Origin: Triatoma infestans
Lineage: Eukaryota > Arthropoda > Insecta > Hemiptera > Reduviidae
NCBI GenBank assembly: GCA_011037195.1
Contig: JAAEAF010014415.1
Location: 108,064-172,063, forward strand
Reading direction: 5' to 3'
Length of the DNA stretch: 64,000 bases
The stretch's first letter is position 1; each line of letters starts with the position of its first letter. The translations under genes and the position numbers were made by a program. Below are positions 35,746 to 49,500 of the stretch, piece by piece. Below the pieces are notes generated by a model. The model saw only the letters and a list, made by a program, of their open reading frames with translations, was not told where the DNA came from and searched no databases.

Positions 35746-38700
35746 TTATCTTACTTTCAATATGTATATGTAATTTCCAATACCCATCAGAGCTGTTGAA
35801 GCCTGAGGCTCGTCAATAATTTCTTGTCCAAAACTACTCATTGCAAAGACAATAGCTAGAGCGATACCCCACCAATTTTCTTGCACAAAACTAAAGTATG
35901 CAATAGCACAAATACTGATAGCATGACTTGTTTCCAAAAATGACTGCTTTGCTATATCATCCTTTTTAAAAATATATTTAGCCAAATAATGTATTGATGG
36001 ATATAATAAATTTAGTGCGGCAATTTCTAATTGAATTCCATTTTCAAGACAAATCTCAGCAGCTATTAATGGAATTTCAATGCAACGACATAATCCAGAT
36101 GTATATCTGTGGATTTTGATCAAAACATCTTCACCAGTTGCTGTAAAATAGAGAAAAAAATAAAAATAAAATCAACACAGAATTCTATATTCAATTATCA
36201 CACTAGTGATCTTATACAAACACTGCCACCACTAGCAAGAAGATTCCCATCAATTCAATTAACAAGCTGTGCCATGATTCTGTTTTTAAGATAATAATCA
36301 TGGTAAAAACATTTCAAGTTTTTGAACAATATAAGATGTTTTTTTTTTTTTTTTTTGCTTATACCATAGAGATACCAAAATTTTAAACGAATCTTTCTAC
36401 AACTTTCAACAAAGTCATACAAAGGCGTATGGATAATGATGGCATTTGGACAAGATCAGAATTGTGATAGTGTTTTATTTATTATCTGTTACTAAGAAAT
36501 ATCCAAACTTATATTCAATCGTTTGGAAGAAAAATAAAATATTTCTTTACATAGGAATACACTTCCAGACAGGGCAATTAATTATTTAAATTCTATATTT
36601 ATTTAATTGTTCAAGTACTTGGAATTAAATAAACGTATTTGTATGACAAAAGAGATACTTTTAGATATTCGAGTGGCACCAAGGGAAGATCAGCGAATGT
36701 ATCCTCATACAAAATTTCAAATATTTTCAACAAAAACTTAATAAATGGTCCACTGATTTCCATTAATTGCCTACTTATAGCGGTCCTTGCTTTAAGAATT
36801 AATATTATAAAATCAATGTTGAGGTTCGGTCAAAAAAACTCTTTTTTCAAATTTCGGCAAATTTATTGCCTTCTTCAGGGTCTCTGTACAAAGGTTATAA
36901 AGAAAGTAAAAAAAAAACAAAACAAAACATAAATATGAACTTGAAATAAATTTTTTTAAAATAAACTAAATAAATTGATAAAAGTATCATATATAGCGAA
37001 TTGAATTTATTATAAACAATGCTATTATTGCAGAACAAATCAGAAATAACTACATCTGAACTATTAAAATTTAAACAATATGTGGTATATAAGTATATAT
37101 AAGTGTAAAATATAGAAATCTAACATAAGAAGTATACTTATAAAAAAATTTCTGTTTGAATTTCTTAAAAACTATAGTTTAACTTGTGATATACCATCAC
37201 CAAGTGTTCAGTATATAGGGGTTGTCAAGGTTAATTATAAAGGGCCCTAGCCCTAAGAGCGGATGGGAAAAGCGTGTCTTATTGTGTATGTTGTTTAGGA
37301 AATTCCAGGAGACTGTTATAACTGAGGGATAGATAGGTTGTTGGTATCTGTTCTAAAATTGATAGAAAATTTATCTTTTTTAATATGTATCATTTCCAAT
37401 ATATTTCTTTTTTTATTATTATTGTTAATGGAGAGAAGTTTAGTGTTTTCCATGGCAAATTCATGTTTGTGTTGTATGAAATGTTTGGTTAGAGCTGAAG
37501 TCCAGTGCTCCGCAACCGGGATGCCATGTGCCAATGCTATTTATGCCGCCGCGCCGATAAGATAATAGTAAGTGCAATGCGAGCCGCATATGGCCCGTCA
37601 TGTATAATACATAAATAATATCAATAAAAATAATACCAAAAATGGTGAATGCATTTGACCACTATTTTTATTCAATTAAAATAAGACACAATACGATTGG
37701 ATTCGAAATCCTTTTGGAACCAATGCTATAAATTCTGCAGATGCATTTTCTCTGCAAATTCGAGAGGAATTTATTGAATTGAGTAACGACAGGATGCTAA
37801 AAACTTCACTTTGCCGAAATTCCATTGGATGCTTTCTGGATTTCGGATAGGAAAGAAATATGTAGATTGCAAATATGAAAATATTGGTGACTAAGGAAGA
37901 AATAGAAGAGGAGTTGAAAAAAGGAAAAAATGGGAAAGCTCCAGTGCCCCCATTGGGGTATGTTGAGGGCAATAAATAAGGGTGATGCTTGCTAAGCATT
38001 TTAAGAAGATACTAGAAGGTGAAAAGATACCTGACGAAATGAAGCTACGATATATTACACCAATATTTAAAAAAGGTAATCAGAAGCTATGCAGTAATTG
38101 TAGAGGTATATGTGTAAAACAGGGTAATGAAAATTTTGACTAATTAATTAAGAATATATTAGATTATGAAAACCCAGAAAATCAATGTGTGGCTTCATTC
38201 TGGTAGATGATGCATTGACTATATACGTAACTTATAAGACTGATTCTTGAAAAGAAGATGGAGAAATCGCAGGATGTCGAACTACTATTTATCGACCTCG
38301 AAAAAGCATGCCTAGAAAATATTCATGGTATGCGCTAAAGTTGGCTAGGAATAGGAAAACCATTGATTTCTACTATTCGAAAAATATACCAGGGGAACAT
38401 GCTTCAGGTAAAAGTAGGTTCCAATCTCTTGAATAAATTAACTTCTTTCAAAAGTCTTCTACAGGGATGTGTGTTCCATCACCCACAATTTTTAAAATAT
38501 ACTTAAATGTCGCTCTCTTGGAATGGATAAAGAAATGTTTAAGAATGGGTATTAAAATCAGCAAATGTGTATGCAAGTAATCTATTATTTGCGACGATCA
38601 AGTGATTTTGGCCCAAAATAGAAGGACATTGTGTATACAGGGTATCCCAAGGTATATGGATAACTACTTTTTCTCGGAAACTAAGATAGCTAGTAAAAAA

Positions 38701-41700
38701 CTAAAAAATACGTGTCCCCGTAGTTTTTTGTTAGAAATCCAAATTTAATTTGCAAATTTGTTTTGGTGCTTCCAGAAGTGAGATACAGGCACCAACTTCA
38801 TTTTTTCAACACGGGGAGGCGTGGTTTTTATTAAAGAAATAGATTCCTCTATTTTTTATAAGAAAAATTTACTTGAACGGTTTTTTTCTGTTGTTGTGAT
38901 ATTTTACAAGTTATGAATGAAAACATGATACCTATAAGAAATTTCAAAATGATATCATAACGGTTTTTTTATTGAATAAGACGAAAAGTACTTTTAGTCC
39001 TATATTGATAAATTTTACTCCTCATTAATTACAGATCTTGCTCGAAATGGCCTCAACCATTAGAGATGTATTTCTCTGGTCGTAAGGTACAATTGGCAGG
39101 AAAAATCATGTGTATGCATCTCTAATGGTGGGGGCCAGTTCGAGCAAGATCTGTAATTAATGAGGAGTAAAATTTATAATAAAATAGTAAGTAATTTTCT
39201 TCTTATTCAATCGAAAAAAAGGTTAAAATATCATTTTGGAATTTCTTATAAGAATCATGTTTTCATTCATAACTTCTAAAATATCGCTCACAGAAAAAAA
39301 CCGTTCAAGTCAATTTTTCTTATAAAAAATAGAGGAATCTATTTCTTAAATAAAAACCACACCTCCCCATTTGAAAAAATGAAGTTGGTGCCTGTATCTC
39401 GCTTCTCGAAGTACCAAAACAAATTTGCAAATTAAATTTGGATTTCTAACAAAAAACACGGGGACACGTATTTTTTAGTTTTTTTTCTACCTATGTTAGT
39501 TTCCGAGAAAAAGTTGTTATCCATATACCATGGGACACCCTATGTATGTCCAGAAAGTTAAAAGAAGTGTATGGAAAATGGGTTCTAAAGATAAACATGG
39601 AAACAACAGAGCACCTAGCCCCAAAAAAAAGGGGTCCCGATAATAATAGATGATGTTCAAATTAGAACACTCAACTATTTCAAGTACCTAGGATCAATAA
39701 TAATAGATGATAGTGGCACCTGTATTAAAGATGTGCTGAAACAAATTGGACAGGCAAGGAAAGCCACACAGCCAGGCTCAACCTAGTTCTGTGGAGTACC
39801 GAAATCCTTCCTAGTACGAAAAACGCATATTTTTAAGACAATCTTTTAAGCAATAGCAAACATTAGAGGCTGAGAGTTGAACCATAACAAAACAGTACAG
39901 AGAGAAACTGCTAGCAGCCGAAATAGATTTTTGAAGACCGTCAGCTGGAAAATCGAGGAGGGTAAAGTGTGGAAGTCTGAAATTAGAAACATTCTAGGAA
40001 TAAAGGAAAACCTCCTCTTGGTAATTGAGAAGTAGAGGCTGCAATAGTTTGGTCATGTAAAATGAATAAAAAATGAATGATTGCTTCGGTTTTACAATGA
40101 GAGGTACAAAGGGAACAGAAAAAGAGGTAGACCTAATAGAAAATGGATGGATGAAGTCAGCGAGAGCATGGTTGGATATAGGTTGACGGAAGAAGACGCC
40201 TTGGATCGAGGAGAGGCAATATGGTGCGAGACAGAAATGCTCCAATAAAGCCGAGTGGGAGTGGATAACCACTTTTAGTAGAGAAAGCCTAGGCAAAAAA
40301 AAAAATAATTTTTATAGACAAGACATCACATTTTCCATTGAAAGCCATAAGTCAATTATTTGAAATCCAGCTTTTATACTACGAACCACAAATTTGTTAA
40401 ATAGTCTCACAAATATTGATAATTTTCATATTACATTTAAAAATATAATTAAAAAAAAAAAAGAATCTGCTGTGAAATACTCGCACAACTTTCTCTTACT
40501 CCAGTTTTCAAAATTGTAATTGACAAACTTTATAGTTAATGTTACAAATTTATTTATTATTCGACGGGGTTTTTATTAGGAAAATAAAAAAAAAATTGAT
40601 AAAACATAATATCACACTTTCGGCTTACTACTTTTCTTGAAACGCAGAATTTTGCCAATCTATTTATTTCTAATTAATTTTATCTAGTTGGTAGAATTGT
40701 ATAGAGGCTATTATAACCTTCCCCTTCAATCAAGAGTCCGGAGAAATGTTTCAATTAAAAGTTGTGGCTGTTTATATGTGTAATTCACATACTTAGTCAA
40801 ACATTGAACAATACTTTTCAATTAATCCGCACTTCCGGTCATTTAATTTTTTTTTCTTCAAACTCGGAATTTCAACAATATATTTAATTCTAATTAAATA
40901 TTAATCAGATGATAGAATTGTGTAATAACAGAAGTAGCACTTTAGAACACAACCTAACCTCACCCCTCCCCCAAAAGCGCCCTTCAATGTATTTTCCCGG
41001 AGAAATGTTACAAATAAAAATTCCAAATCGTTGTATGTGTAGGTGATATACCAAGTTTTAAGAAAATTGTTAAAGTCATTTTTGGAAAAAATGCAAAAAA
41101 GTGAAATAAAAAAAAAAACATTCAGTAAAGTGGTATTACCGGTTGAGGAATTTTGATAACGACAGATAAAGTATTGTCCGGATCCCATGGTGATACCTAA
41201 ACGGAGAGAACACTTAATCAAAATCAAGTGGGGCTGCTCAATTAAAATTGAGGTGCTCCAACACACAGCGTACTCATCAATCTGTAGACATAGCAATAAA
41301 GCGATAATACCGAGCCATAGAAAGTTAATGTCCAAATAAAATGCAATGTCTAAATAAATAAACTAATATCTAAAGATGGCATAAAGTGCATCTAAGTCTA
41401 AATATAAATATAAAGTTTATCTATAAATATGTTGGGAAATAATGTCCAGGGAGTCAACTAAAATATTCCTCCACTAAAGGAGCTATGATCTTTAAGGTTG
41501 ATATTAATCTTGTCGAAAAAGTTCAAGGTTGTCTTAGGCACCAAAACCACAAGCCATGCCACTTTATAGTCCCTGACCCCGAACTGATCCTTAAACTCCT
41601 CCTTATAGAAGAGAATATATTTTTCATAAATGGCCCTTTTTCCGCCCTCATCCATTTTCTCGCCCTGTTTCGGATCTTTACTCTCAAAACAGATGGCCGG

Positions 41701-44700
41701 ATCCAAAATATACGCATTGTCAAATGCTCCATCGATAGCTACAGCGTATACTTCTCCGAATATAAAGTTTAAATTTTCCTCGAATATTTGAGCTATGCTG
41801 TTCACATCCATACATACATACATATACACACACACACACACAACATTTTTTAAAACCACTTCTTTTGACTTAGGGGACCTCAAAACGGATATTTCCGGTG
41901 AAAATACGATATCGAAAGTTTAACACGATTACAATAGTTCCTCTTACTAGGAGTAAACAGGAAGTAAAAATGCAAATTTAATTTAAGTTTTCATCATCTA
42001 TTAATAATTATCAGTCAAATATATATTTATAATTATTGTTAGATTTTATAATTTACTATTTTTACTTTTATATATTTATTATAATGTTAGTTGCGATCAT
42101 TACTTTAGAAACAATTTTTATCACACAGTATAATGTTTAATTATCACACAGACATACACACTACATAAATCTAATTACCACACAGTCATTCACAGTATTA
42201 AGGTTTTATTCACCAAGAGACATACACCGTACCAAGGTTTAATTAACACTCGCTCTAGATTCTTATTTTTGTTTCAAAACGGCCGACTCCGATTCTTTTT
42301 TATTTAATATATTTTCCATATCTTTCTTTTTTGATTAATTTAATTATTGTTTACATATTCGGCCAATCCTGTTCTTAAATTGTCCTCAATTTATTATGTA
42401 CTCAGACAAATGTGTATGTATCTGTCTGTGTGTATCTATCTATGTATGTGAAGAGCATAACTCAAGTATTAAAAATCGTAGAAAGTTGAAACTTGATATT
42501 CCGTTTAGTTATCACCATGGGATCTGACAGTACATTATCTGTCAAAATTCCTCAACCGGAAGTAAGACTTTACTAGTTTTTTTTTTTGCGTTTTTCTCAA
42601 AAATGGCTCGGACGATTTTCTTTAAACTTAGTGTCTCAACAACAAATACAAAGCGCTACAACTTTTATTTGAAACATTTCTCCGGGAAAATTGTTTTAGG
42701 GGCACTTCCGGGGGAGGGGTAGGTTTACGTTTCCATCTAAAGTGCTATTTCAGTTTATTAGACAATTCTGCCTTCTTAATGATGTTAATAAGAATTAAAT
42801 ATGTTGTTGAAATTCCGAGTTTGAAAAAATCGATAACCGGAAGTGCGTTTACTTTAACACTTTACTAAATGATTTTTTCACTTTTTCGCGATTTTCTGAA
42901 AAAAAGCTCCCACTATTTTCTTGAAACTTCGTATATAAACTAAACATGCAAAGAGCTACATCTTTTATTTAAAATATTTCTCTGGGAAAATTCATTTAAG
43001 GCCACTTTTAGGGGAGGGATGGGGTTACAGCTCCCTCTAAAGTGCTATCATAGTTTATTATACAACTCTTCATCCAAACTAAATCTCTTTTTAAATATAT
43101 TTTATTTAAAATTTAATTCTTGTGGAATTCCTCCTTTTCAACTAAACCAGGGTTATTCCGTTAATCATGCAGCGGTTTGAATTCATTCTCTACTTGCTTA
43201 TCATCTATATCTATTTTGCTTTTTGCTAACTAGCCCTCTCATTTTTCTATGTGAAATATTTTTGCTCGGTTTATTTTCTCTTCTGTCCTCAATGAACAGA
43301 TTCTGTCAGACTCGTTTTTAATCACTGTATGTACTGTTTCCTCACCTCCCTTGACTACAATTAAGTTTACACTACCTGGTAGTAGCTGAACTTCTTTTGT
43401 TACATCTATAATTTCCAGGATCTATTTCCCTGTCCATCTATAGAACCTTGAATGGGTTTTCTTTTCGATAAGCAATTTTCAGTATACTCTTCACGCTATA
43501 AAAGGCTATGTGAACTTGGTCGAAACTAAAGTGCGTTCTATGATAAGTTCATAAAATTGAGCCTTATCAGGAACTAGCAACATTCCTCAAAATTCCGTCA
43601 ATACTCAAGACGTTGACGCTTGTTTCTTTCACCTCTGTAGAAATGTTTCCATCTCCACATCCACATAGTATAACGTTAACTGGGATTCTGCTAAGACCTA
43701 ATTTCCTTATCGCTGATTCACGAATTAAGCATTCGCAAGCCCCAGTATCAAATCAATGCTGGAATCTGACAATTTCCATTGATCTCTACCATTTTTATAT
43801 ATTTTGTATTAGATGAATTTGCATTATCTTTTATTAAGGACACTGCATTATTCTTCGGGCATTCTTTGGCAAAATGGCCCACATGATCACATTTACGGCA
43901 CGGCACGTTCTTGCTCCTGAATGAGCGGGGCAATCACTAGCATAGTGACCCTGTTTACCACAGGCATAACACTTAACTATAGATTTCATCTTCTGAGCGG
44001 AGCCTCTACTCACTGCTTGTTTACTATCCAACTCCACAGTCTTAACGTTCGGATTTATATTTGTAGTTTTCCCTTCATATGGCTTCTGAAAATTCTTATA
44101 AGTTAAAACTGTTACCTCTTAACTTCTGATCCCTGTTTGTGTTGCTCCAGTTATTAACCCTTTCATACATTTCGATGGAATCCCGCAGCTCATCCTCGTC
44201 CTTGTGAGTTATACTAAGCAGATGGTTACTGAGATCTTTGGACCAGCCCTTCAACCTGCAATTTAATTTCTTGAAAAGGTAAACCTAAAGGATTTTTTCC
44301 CATCTATACCTTCTATTGGAAATAGTCTTCTACGTCTTCATTTCTTGCTTGCGTCCTTTGTAACATTTCTTTCCACATACTACCTATGTCCACTTTTGCA
44401 ATGTAGGTCCTTTCAAAACTACGATCAAAATCTTTCCAACTGGTAATTTCTTCGGATAAAAACCAATTTCTAGCAGGGCCTACCAAGGTAGCCCCAAGCG
44501 GCTTCTAATTTAAAATCGGACGACCAATTATGGAATTTGGCGACACCATTTAAAACTGTTAACCACGCCTGAGCTTCGTGGCGAGCGCCCTTACCACCAA
44601 ATTTGTCAATATTTGTCTTAAAATCTGGTATTTTTTTAAATTCAGTCCCCTTGGACTTCAAAGCCCTTTTAATTAAGGTCTCATTTTACTCCAAGACTAT

Positions 44701-46522
44701 TGGGACTTTGAACACTAGAAGCATCATTCTCTGAATCTGATTCTTCATCACTTTTCAACATATCTAATTTATTTAAATAAGAACAAATGCGACCAGTAAC
44801 TTCTTCTGAGTTATGTATAAAATTCTTAAAAAATTACAAATGGATATCAAGTCAGCAAGAGTGAAATCTTCCAAGACTTTCTTCACCTTTTCCCGATACT
44901 GGTCAGAATCTTCTTCAAGCTCAAACTCTGGAAACTTCCTTAATCTTCCTCTATTTCCTCTAACACCGACTTGATTAAAAATAATCACATGTAAAATTTT
45001 TATAATTTTAGTTGAACCTGTTGTGATATTTCTATTCAACCAGCTAATATTTTTTCTATTGTATAAGTATTAAAGATTATTTTCAAATTGCTATTAAAAA
45101 AAATTAGAAACAAAATTGAATTAAATATATAAAACTAATCAAAATAATACAGTAATTAGTATTTGAAAGAAATAATATTTTTCCACACCAAAAAAAAGAG
45201 TTTCAGCTGCTTAATAATTATTTAAAGTCACAAATGTTTATAACAAAAGAATATCAATCATAATATATTCAAATTATGAAAATCCTAGAACTATGCAGAA
45301 TTACTTATTAAAATTAAGGCTTACTTCTTCTGCAGTCAAATTTTTGATCAGTGTCGGATTAACTATACTAACTAAATGAACTATTAATAATTTTATATAA
45401 GTTAACTTAATTTGTTCATCCCACTTCTGATTTTGTTATCACACAGATATATACAGTACTAAGGTCTAATTATCATATAGACATACACAGTATTTTAGGT
45501 CCCTAATTAACATACAAACATACACAGCATTAAGGTTTTATTGACCAAGAGACATACACATTACCAAGGTTTCATTAACACCAGCTCTAGATTCTTCCTT
45601 TTTTTAAACAAAAAAAACAGCAGTCTCCGTTTCTTTTTTATTTAATACAATAATATATAAAGCGATAAGAAAATATATTTCATAGGAATATAATGCTAAT
45701 TTTTGTTATCTAAAAATATATCGATTTAACTAGATTTGAAAGATAGTAATGGCCGCCGTCACAGTAAGTAAGGAACACTAAATACTAATAAAGCTTGTAA
45801 AATATGTATATGTATATAATATTTATTGCAATTTGATAATTTAAGGATTAAAAATGTTAAGATATATATATTTTTTTTTTTACAAAACGAGTGTATATTA
45901 CTAAGAATATTTTGGAAAGTGATTTATAAATTATAGAAAATATATGAGGCACGGAAGCAATAGTATGAATTGAAATTTAAAAAAAAAAAATTGATATTTA
46001 TACTGCATCAGCTGTAAATTATTATTTAACATGCAAATGTTATTGTAAATTAGATAAAGTTAAAACTATGATTTGGTAACTTCTTATTCAGCACGTTAAA
46101 GGTCTTCTTTTCATAAAGGGTTTTTAAAGCAAATTAATATGCTAAATGAAAATACTAGTGCTACAATCTGGTTGTAATTAAGGATGAAGAGATTGGTACA
46201 TTCTATAGAAATCGATGATAACCTAAATGCTTCAAAATTCAAGCAACGATTGATCCACTGATATAAAATATTTAAGATTTTAAATGTTGAAATGTTGCAG
46301 AAATCAAAAGTGGTAAGTTTCAATTTGATTTCATAATCAATAACGTAATTTTACGTTAGATTCATTGTTTACTCATACTCGAGAGAATTGTGCCAAATAA
46401 CGGGGCAATTTAGCATGTCCTTTATATAAAAACAAAAACATGAGATATTTGCAAATGTATCCTCCACATGAGGGCAGCAAATTTTTGGGATTTTTTGGAA
46501 TAACTCAGCGTATTGAAGCAAC

Positions 46523-46579
<57 letters not shown>

Positions 46580-49500
46580 GCATTAGCGTTTCGCCATACA
46601 GCCAGCGCTCATGTCATTAGACTATAATATAAGAAGCAACTAAATATGGACTGTAACAACAGATCAAAATAGAGATGGCTATATCCGTTTCGCCTTAATT
46701 AGAGGACTCTTGTTATTTCATATTCACACAGTTATACAGCTTCACCTACATTTCAACACTGCCTTTGACTAAGCTGAAACCTTAGAAATGGCACAAAAGC
46801 AGTTGTTATTTCAAACCTGATGACTCAGTCAAATTACTCACCCAAACTCTTGCGAGTGCTATCTCTGTAGGCCCGAATTGCCCACTTTATCACAATTTTC
46901 CATTTGATCTTTATGCGGGAAGCTAAGCGCGTAATATAATGTGCCACGGATGCAAAAAAAAAAAAAAGACCACTTCCGGAAATTATGCACAACTTAAAAC
47001 AACATTGCTATATCCTGTTATCCCATGGAAGGAAGATCAATTTAAATTAGATAATATATAAATATTTCGAAGCTAATCTTTTGAGAGTAAATATAGAGAT
47101 CAGACAATACGGTAAGTGGAATATTTAAAAAAAACAAGCGAATATATAAAAAAAACATGTTGGTAAAACTGACTATTTGGACGCAACAGAGAAACTTATT
47201 CAACTTTTTTGTAGGCAGTGTTGTAATGTATTTTGATGAAATGCGGGCCCCTCCCTTTGAGAAATGTTTCAAATTAAAGTTGTAGCTCATCATTTGGGTA
47301 GTTGATTTAATGAAATTTTATAGAAAATCGTTGGAGCCGTTCTTTGTGAAAATCACGAAAAACTGAAAAAAAACAAAAAAAAAAAACAAACATTACTTTG
47401 TCCGAAATCTTCGTGTCTGGTGCGGTAGTAGTGTCTAAACTGAGCTTCCTGCAACTTTTCATTTTTGAAATATTCTGTTAACATACATACATATACGCAC
47501 ACATACAGACCATTCGCAAAAAAAAAAAAAAAAAAAAAAATTCGTATTCAGGGGAGCCCCTTAAAACATGTATTTCCAGTGGAAAACTCAATTTCGAAAA
47601 ATCTAGCACGGTCCCAATAATTTCTCTTACTAGAAAAGAAGAGAAAATTTTTCAGAAAGCTGCTCCATTCGGTTGATAGAATTTGACTTTAGCTTAATGG
47701 CAGATCCCACTGTAATTATATATAAAACGAATCGTATATGCTGTGATTTTGTTGTTGTTTTTATTTGACACAATTTTAACTTATATTTATTTGTTAGACT
47801 TTAATTTTAAAACAATTGGATAAAATCTAAACTTGATTAAATGATTGTTTTCTTAAAAACCGTACTTCAACCCTAAAGAAGAACCCTTCCCCAAAACTTC
47901 TTAACTGAATTTTTCGTATAAATATTTGAAATAAAAGTTGTAGCTTTGTAAATGTAATCGATATACTAAGTTTAAAGAAAATTATTGTTGAACCGTTTTT
48001 AGAGAAAGTCGCAAAAGTTGAAAAATTCAATCAGTAAAGTGATACTTCCCTTGAAGAATTTTCCATTTGCCGATGCGGTAGCGCAGTATATAATTATTAC
48101 GGCGAAGATAACCTTGAGTGGCAAGGGATCCGGCATACAAAAGGAGTGAATAAACGTTATTAATAACTAATTGAGTAAAGGGATGCTTCTTGGGGAGCAG
48201 AGCGAGGTGGCGAAAGCCATAAGGCAATGACACAACGGACAATCTTCCTCCGACACGAAAAATTCGATGGTCAGAACCAAGAATAGATGAAGCTTGCGAA
48301 AAAAACCAATGACGGGAACCTGGGGTTTGGGCTTTCTGTATTTCCTTAACCAGATGGGTAGATTGAGTACAACGGATCAGGTTGAGTGTGGCGTCTTGAA
48401 TTTCTGCAGCAGTTAGATACCCTTGGTGCGGAGCGGATGGGTGGCGGCAGTTGAAAAGGAACCGGAGTCCGTAGGCGGTGATTCGCAGTAGGGCGGTTAA
48501 AGAGCAGAATCGTTTCAAAAATGTTTCATTAGAGGGGCCACGCGCCCTTCGCTTAGATTTTGTTAAGCTTTTAAAAAACTTTTATGAAAGTTCTATTTTA
48601 TTAGAGTGATTTTTTTTGTGTTAAATGTTGAACTTTCTGAGCTTGACGAGCCATAAAAGTCAATGTTCAGCTTTGTGGCTTTCTGCTTCACCGAGTGGTC
48701 TCGTGCGTCCACGTTCGCCGGGGCTGGACACCAGACAGAGTATTGGAAGTTGCAGTTGCACCATTTCCGTCTGGGCTAAAGGGAGATTAACACTTGTAGA
48801 AGCGGGGCAGGCACCCAACCTCTCTTTTCAGAGCGAGGGCATAATCTTCGACTTGAGCACACTGTATATATTGTAAATAGTAGCTGTAGTTTAGTAATAA
48901 GTTTTATTGTATATAGTAATATTAGGAAAACGCTGGACCGTCTAGTTCTTTCTCCGATATAGAAGGTGACACCACCTAGTGTAAAAGGCATTGTGGGTGG
49001 TTTAAAACGAAGATTATTTAATGACGAATGAATGTGAACGTGGTCAAAGGGACATTAACAGTTGACCAGGTAGATGATACTTCCGAGACTGATAGACCTG
49101 AGAAAGACACAAATAACATCCGCAAAGGTATGGGTATCACAACTAGGTATGTGACCGGTGACCCCCTCCTAAGAGCGAGTGAAATAGAGCTGGAGTTGAT
49201 TTCTTACTGCCAGGACCCAAATGTCAAGACAAGTAAGAGCAAGACCTTGTTTATTACGAAACAAGTAAAAGAAGCGACGGCCCTCGTAAATGAGATAGTC
49301 ACCGCGTCGCTTGGCTTGAGGGCAAACTCGCTACGTCCGATACTGAAACAGCAAAAAAGCAGCAGGCCTTAGAGATGGCTGTTCTCTGTAAACTGGAGAA
49401 CACCGTCCAAATTAAGGCCGACATAACGAAGCTGACTGTATCCCTCGCATGAGTAGCCCGTAAGCTGGCAAAGGTAAGCAATGGCGCTAGCGAAATAAAG

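Noticed and set aside
35746..35760. GTAAGA just at the end of the terminal exon as a splice donor
   Set aside because: The in-frame stop and a nearby AATAAA make a terminal exon simpler; kept as an alternative only.
40901..41335. 144-codon minus-strand open frame
   Set aside because: Entirely within Rep-A repeats, no domain, not conserved in other Rep-A copies.
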